Source: Actinomycetes bacterium
GTDB lineage: Bacteria; Actinomycetota; Actinomycetes; Nanopelagicales; Nanopelagicaceae
Length of the DNA: 6,961 nucleotides
Reading direction: 5' to 3'
Assembly: GCA_014190175.1 (NCBI GenBank)
Contig: BJFZ01000060.1
Location: forward strand, 1-6,961
The position numbers and the translations under genes are program-made. The notes under the pieces are model-generated. The model did no database searches and had not been told where the DNA came from. It saw nothing but the letters and a program-made list of their open reading frames with translations. Of the stretch, positions 6,596 through 6,961 are shown piece by piece (position 1 is the stretch's first letter; each line of letters starts with the position of its first letter).

Positions 6596-6961
6596 TTAGT
6601 TATTGCTATTAGCAATTAGTTCCCCAGCTTTCCAGCCGATCATGATGCTAGCAGCATTGGTATTGCACGAAACTACCGTGGGCATAATCGATGCATCAGC
6701 GATGCATCAGCGATGCGAAGATTGGCGATTCCCTGGACTCGAAGCTCGGGGTCAACTACTGCTCCAGAATCAATTCTCATCCGGCACGTGCCCACTGGGT
6801 GATAGACCATTTGAAATTGGGATATCGCAAGCAACAGGGCAGACCTATATTCACCTTCTAGAAATTCTCGAGCGGCTTTCGAGTGAATAACAAGTCCGAA
6901 AACCTCTACTCTTAGCCCATGATCACTACTCGTGTTGACTTAAACAATCGCCAGATATCCG
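6596..6961 (-). pseudogene. GMC-family oxidoreductase, C-terminal part, frameshifted by an 11-bp tandem duplication
   Basis: The minus-strand translation from the right edge contains the C-terminal signature of glucose-methanol-choline FAD oxidoreductases: [13 protein letters not shown] (motif at 6804-6778, with the usual catalytic His of YHPVGTCRM), [21 protein letters not shown], then a jump in frame. The second frame continues [17 protein letters not shown] and WKAGELIANSNN to TAA at 6598-6596, exactly the expected family ending. The jump falls on a perfect 11-bp tandem duplication (6690-6711). Read straight through, the frame ends at TAG 6675-6673 after a few wrong residues. Further upstream in the same frame there is TAA at 6942-6940, so more than one lesion is likely. 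Arg replaces the usual Gly after CRM. An intact gene would oxidise a sugar or polyol in the same pathway as the dehydratases. The rest of the gene lies outside the window. Confidence 0.85.
6690..6711. repeat. Perfect 11-bp tandem duplication (GATGCATCAGC x2)
   Basis: The plus strand reads GATGCATCAGC at 6690-6700 and again at 6701-6711, followed by a partial GATGC. Removing one copy restores the GMC reading frame exactly, giving RIADAS then IMPTVV. The duplication is therefore the frameshift event, typical of replication slippage. Confidence 0.95.

Noticed and set aside
6603..6890. Plus-strand 95-aa ORF at the right edge
   Set aside because: It is the shadow of the GMC oxidoreductase relic, whose minus-strand translation carries clear family motifs.
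1..6961. CRISPR arrays, tRNA or rRNA genes, insertion sequences
   Set aside because: I saw no regularly spaced repeats, tRNA-like cloverleaf with a conserved T-loop, rRNA segment, transposase motif or terminal inverted repeats.

Overview
This is bacterial DNA, moderately AT-rich by eye, with densely packed genes and clear Shine-Dalgarno and sigma70-like signals. The gene content is a catabolic locus for sugar acids or related oxidised carbohydrates: an IlvD/Edd-family aldonate dehydratase, a mandelate-racemase-subgroup enolase-superfamily enzyme, the broken end of a GMC (glucose-methanol-choline) oxidoreductase, and two tandem zinc hydrolases of the neutral-ceramidase N-terminal-domain type. 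The combination would fit a heterotrophic bacterium, for example an aquatic actinobacterium. No marker gene is present, so the taxon is inference only.

Layout. Positions 1-2593 hold two minus-strand paralogues of the ceramidase-like family. The upstream copy is complete (1178-2593). The downstream copy is cut by the left edge (1-1178). Their stop and start codons share one base. A good promoter lies just upstream (about 2612-2653). Positions 2594-3246 form a divergent gap of about 650 bp with no convincing intact gene. It holds the two outward promoters, candidate operators, and a minus-strand frame (2706-3134) that reads like protein but has three internal stops, probably a relic. The enolase-superfamily gene runs on the plus strand (3247-4425). 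It converges on the minus-strand dehydratase (4583-6298) across a 157-bp gap. After a 297-bp gap, the right edge holds the 3' end of a GMC oxidoreductase gene on the minus strand (6596-6961). That gene is inactivated by a perfect 11-bp tandem duplication, and an in-frame stop lies further upstream.

How the genes may work together (inference). A GMC enzyme would oxidise a sugar or polyol, a hydrolase could open a lactone or cleave an amide or ester, and the two dehydratases would turn sugar acids into 2-keto-3-deoxy acids. The GMC step is broken here. With the decayed sequence in the gaps, this suggests a catabolic island that is remodelling or losing functions. The substrate cannot be read from the sequence.
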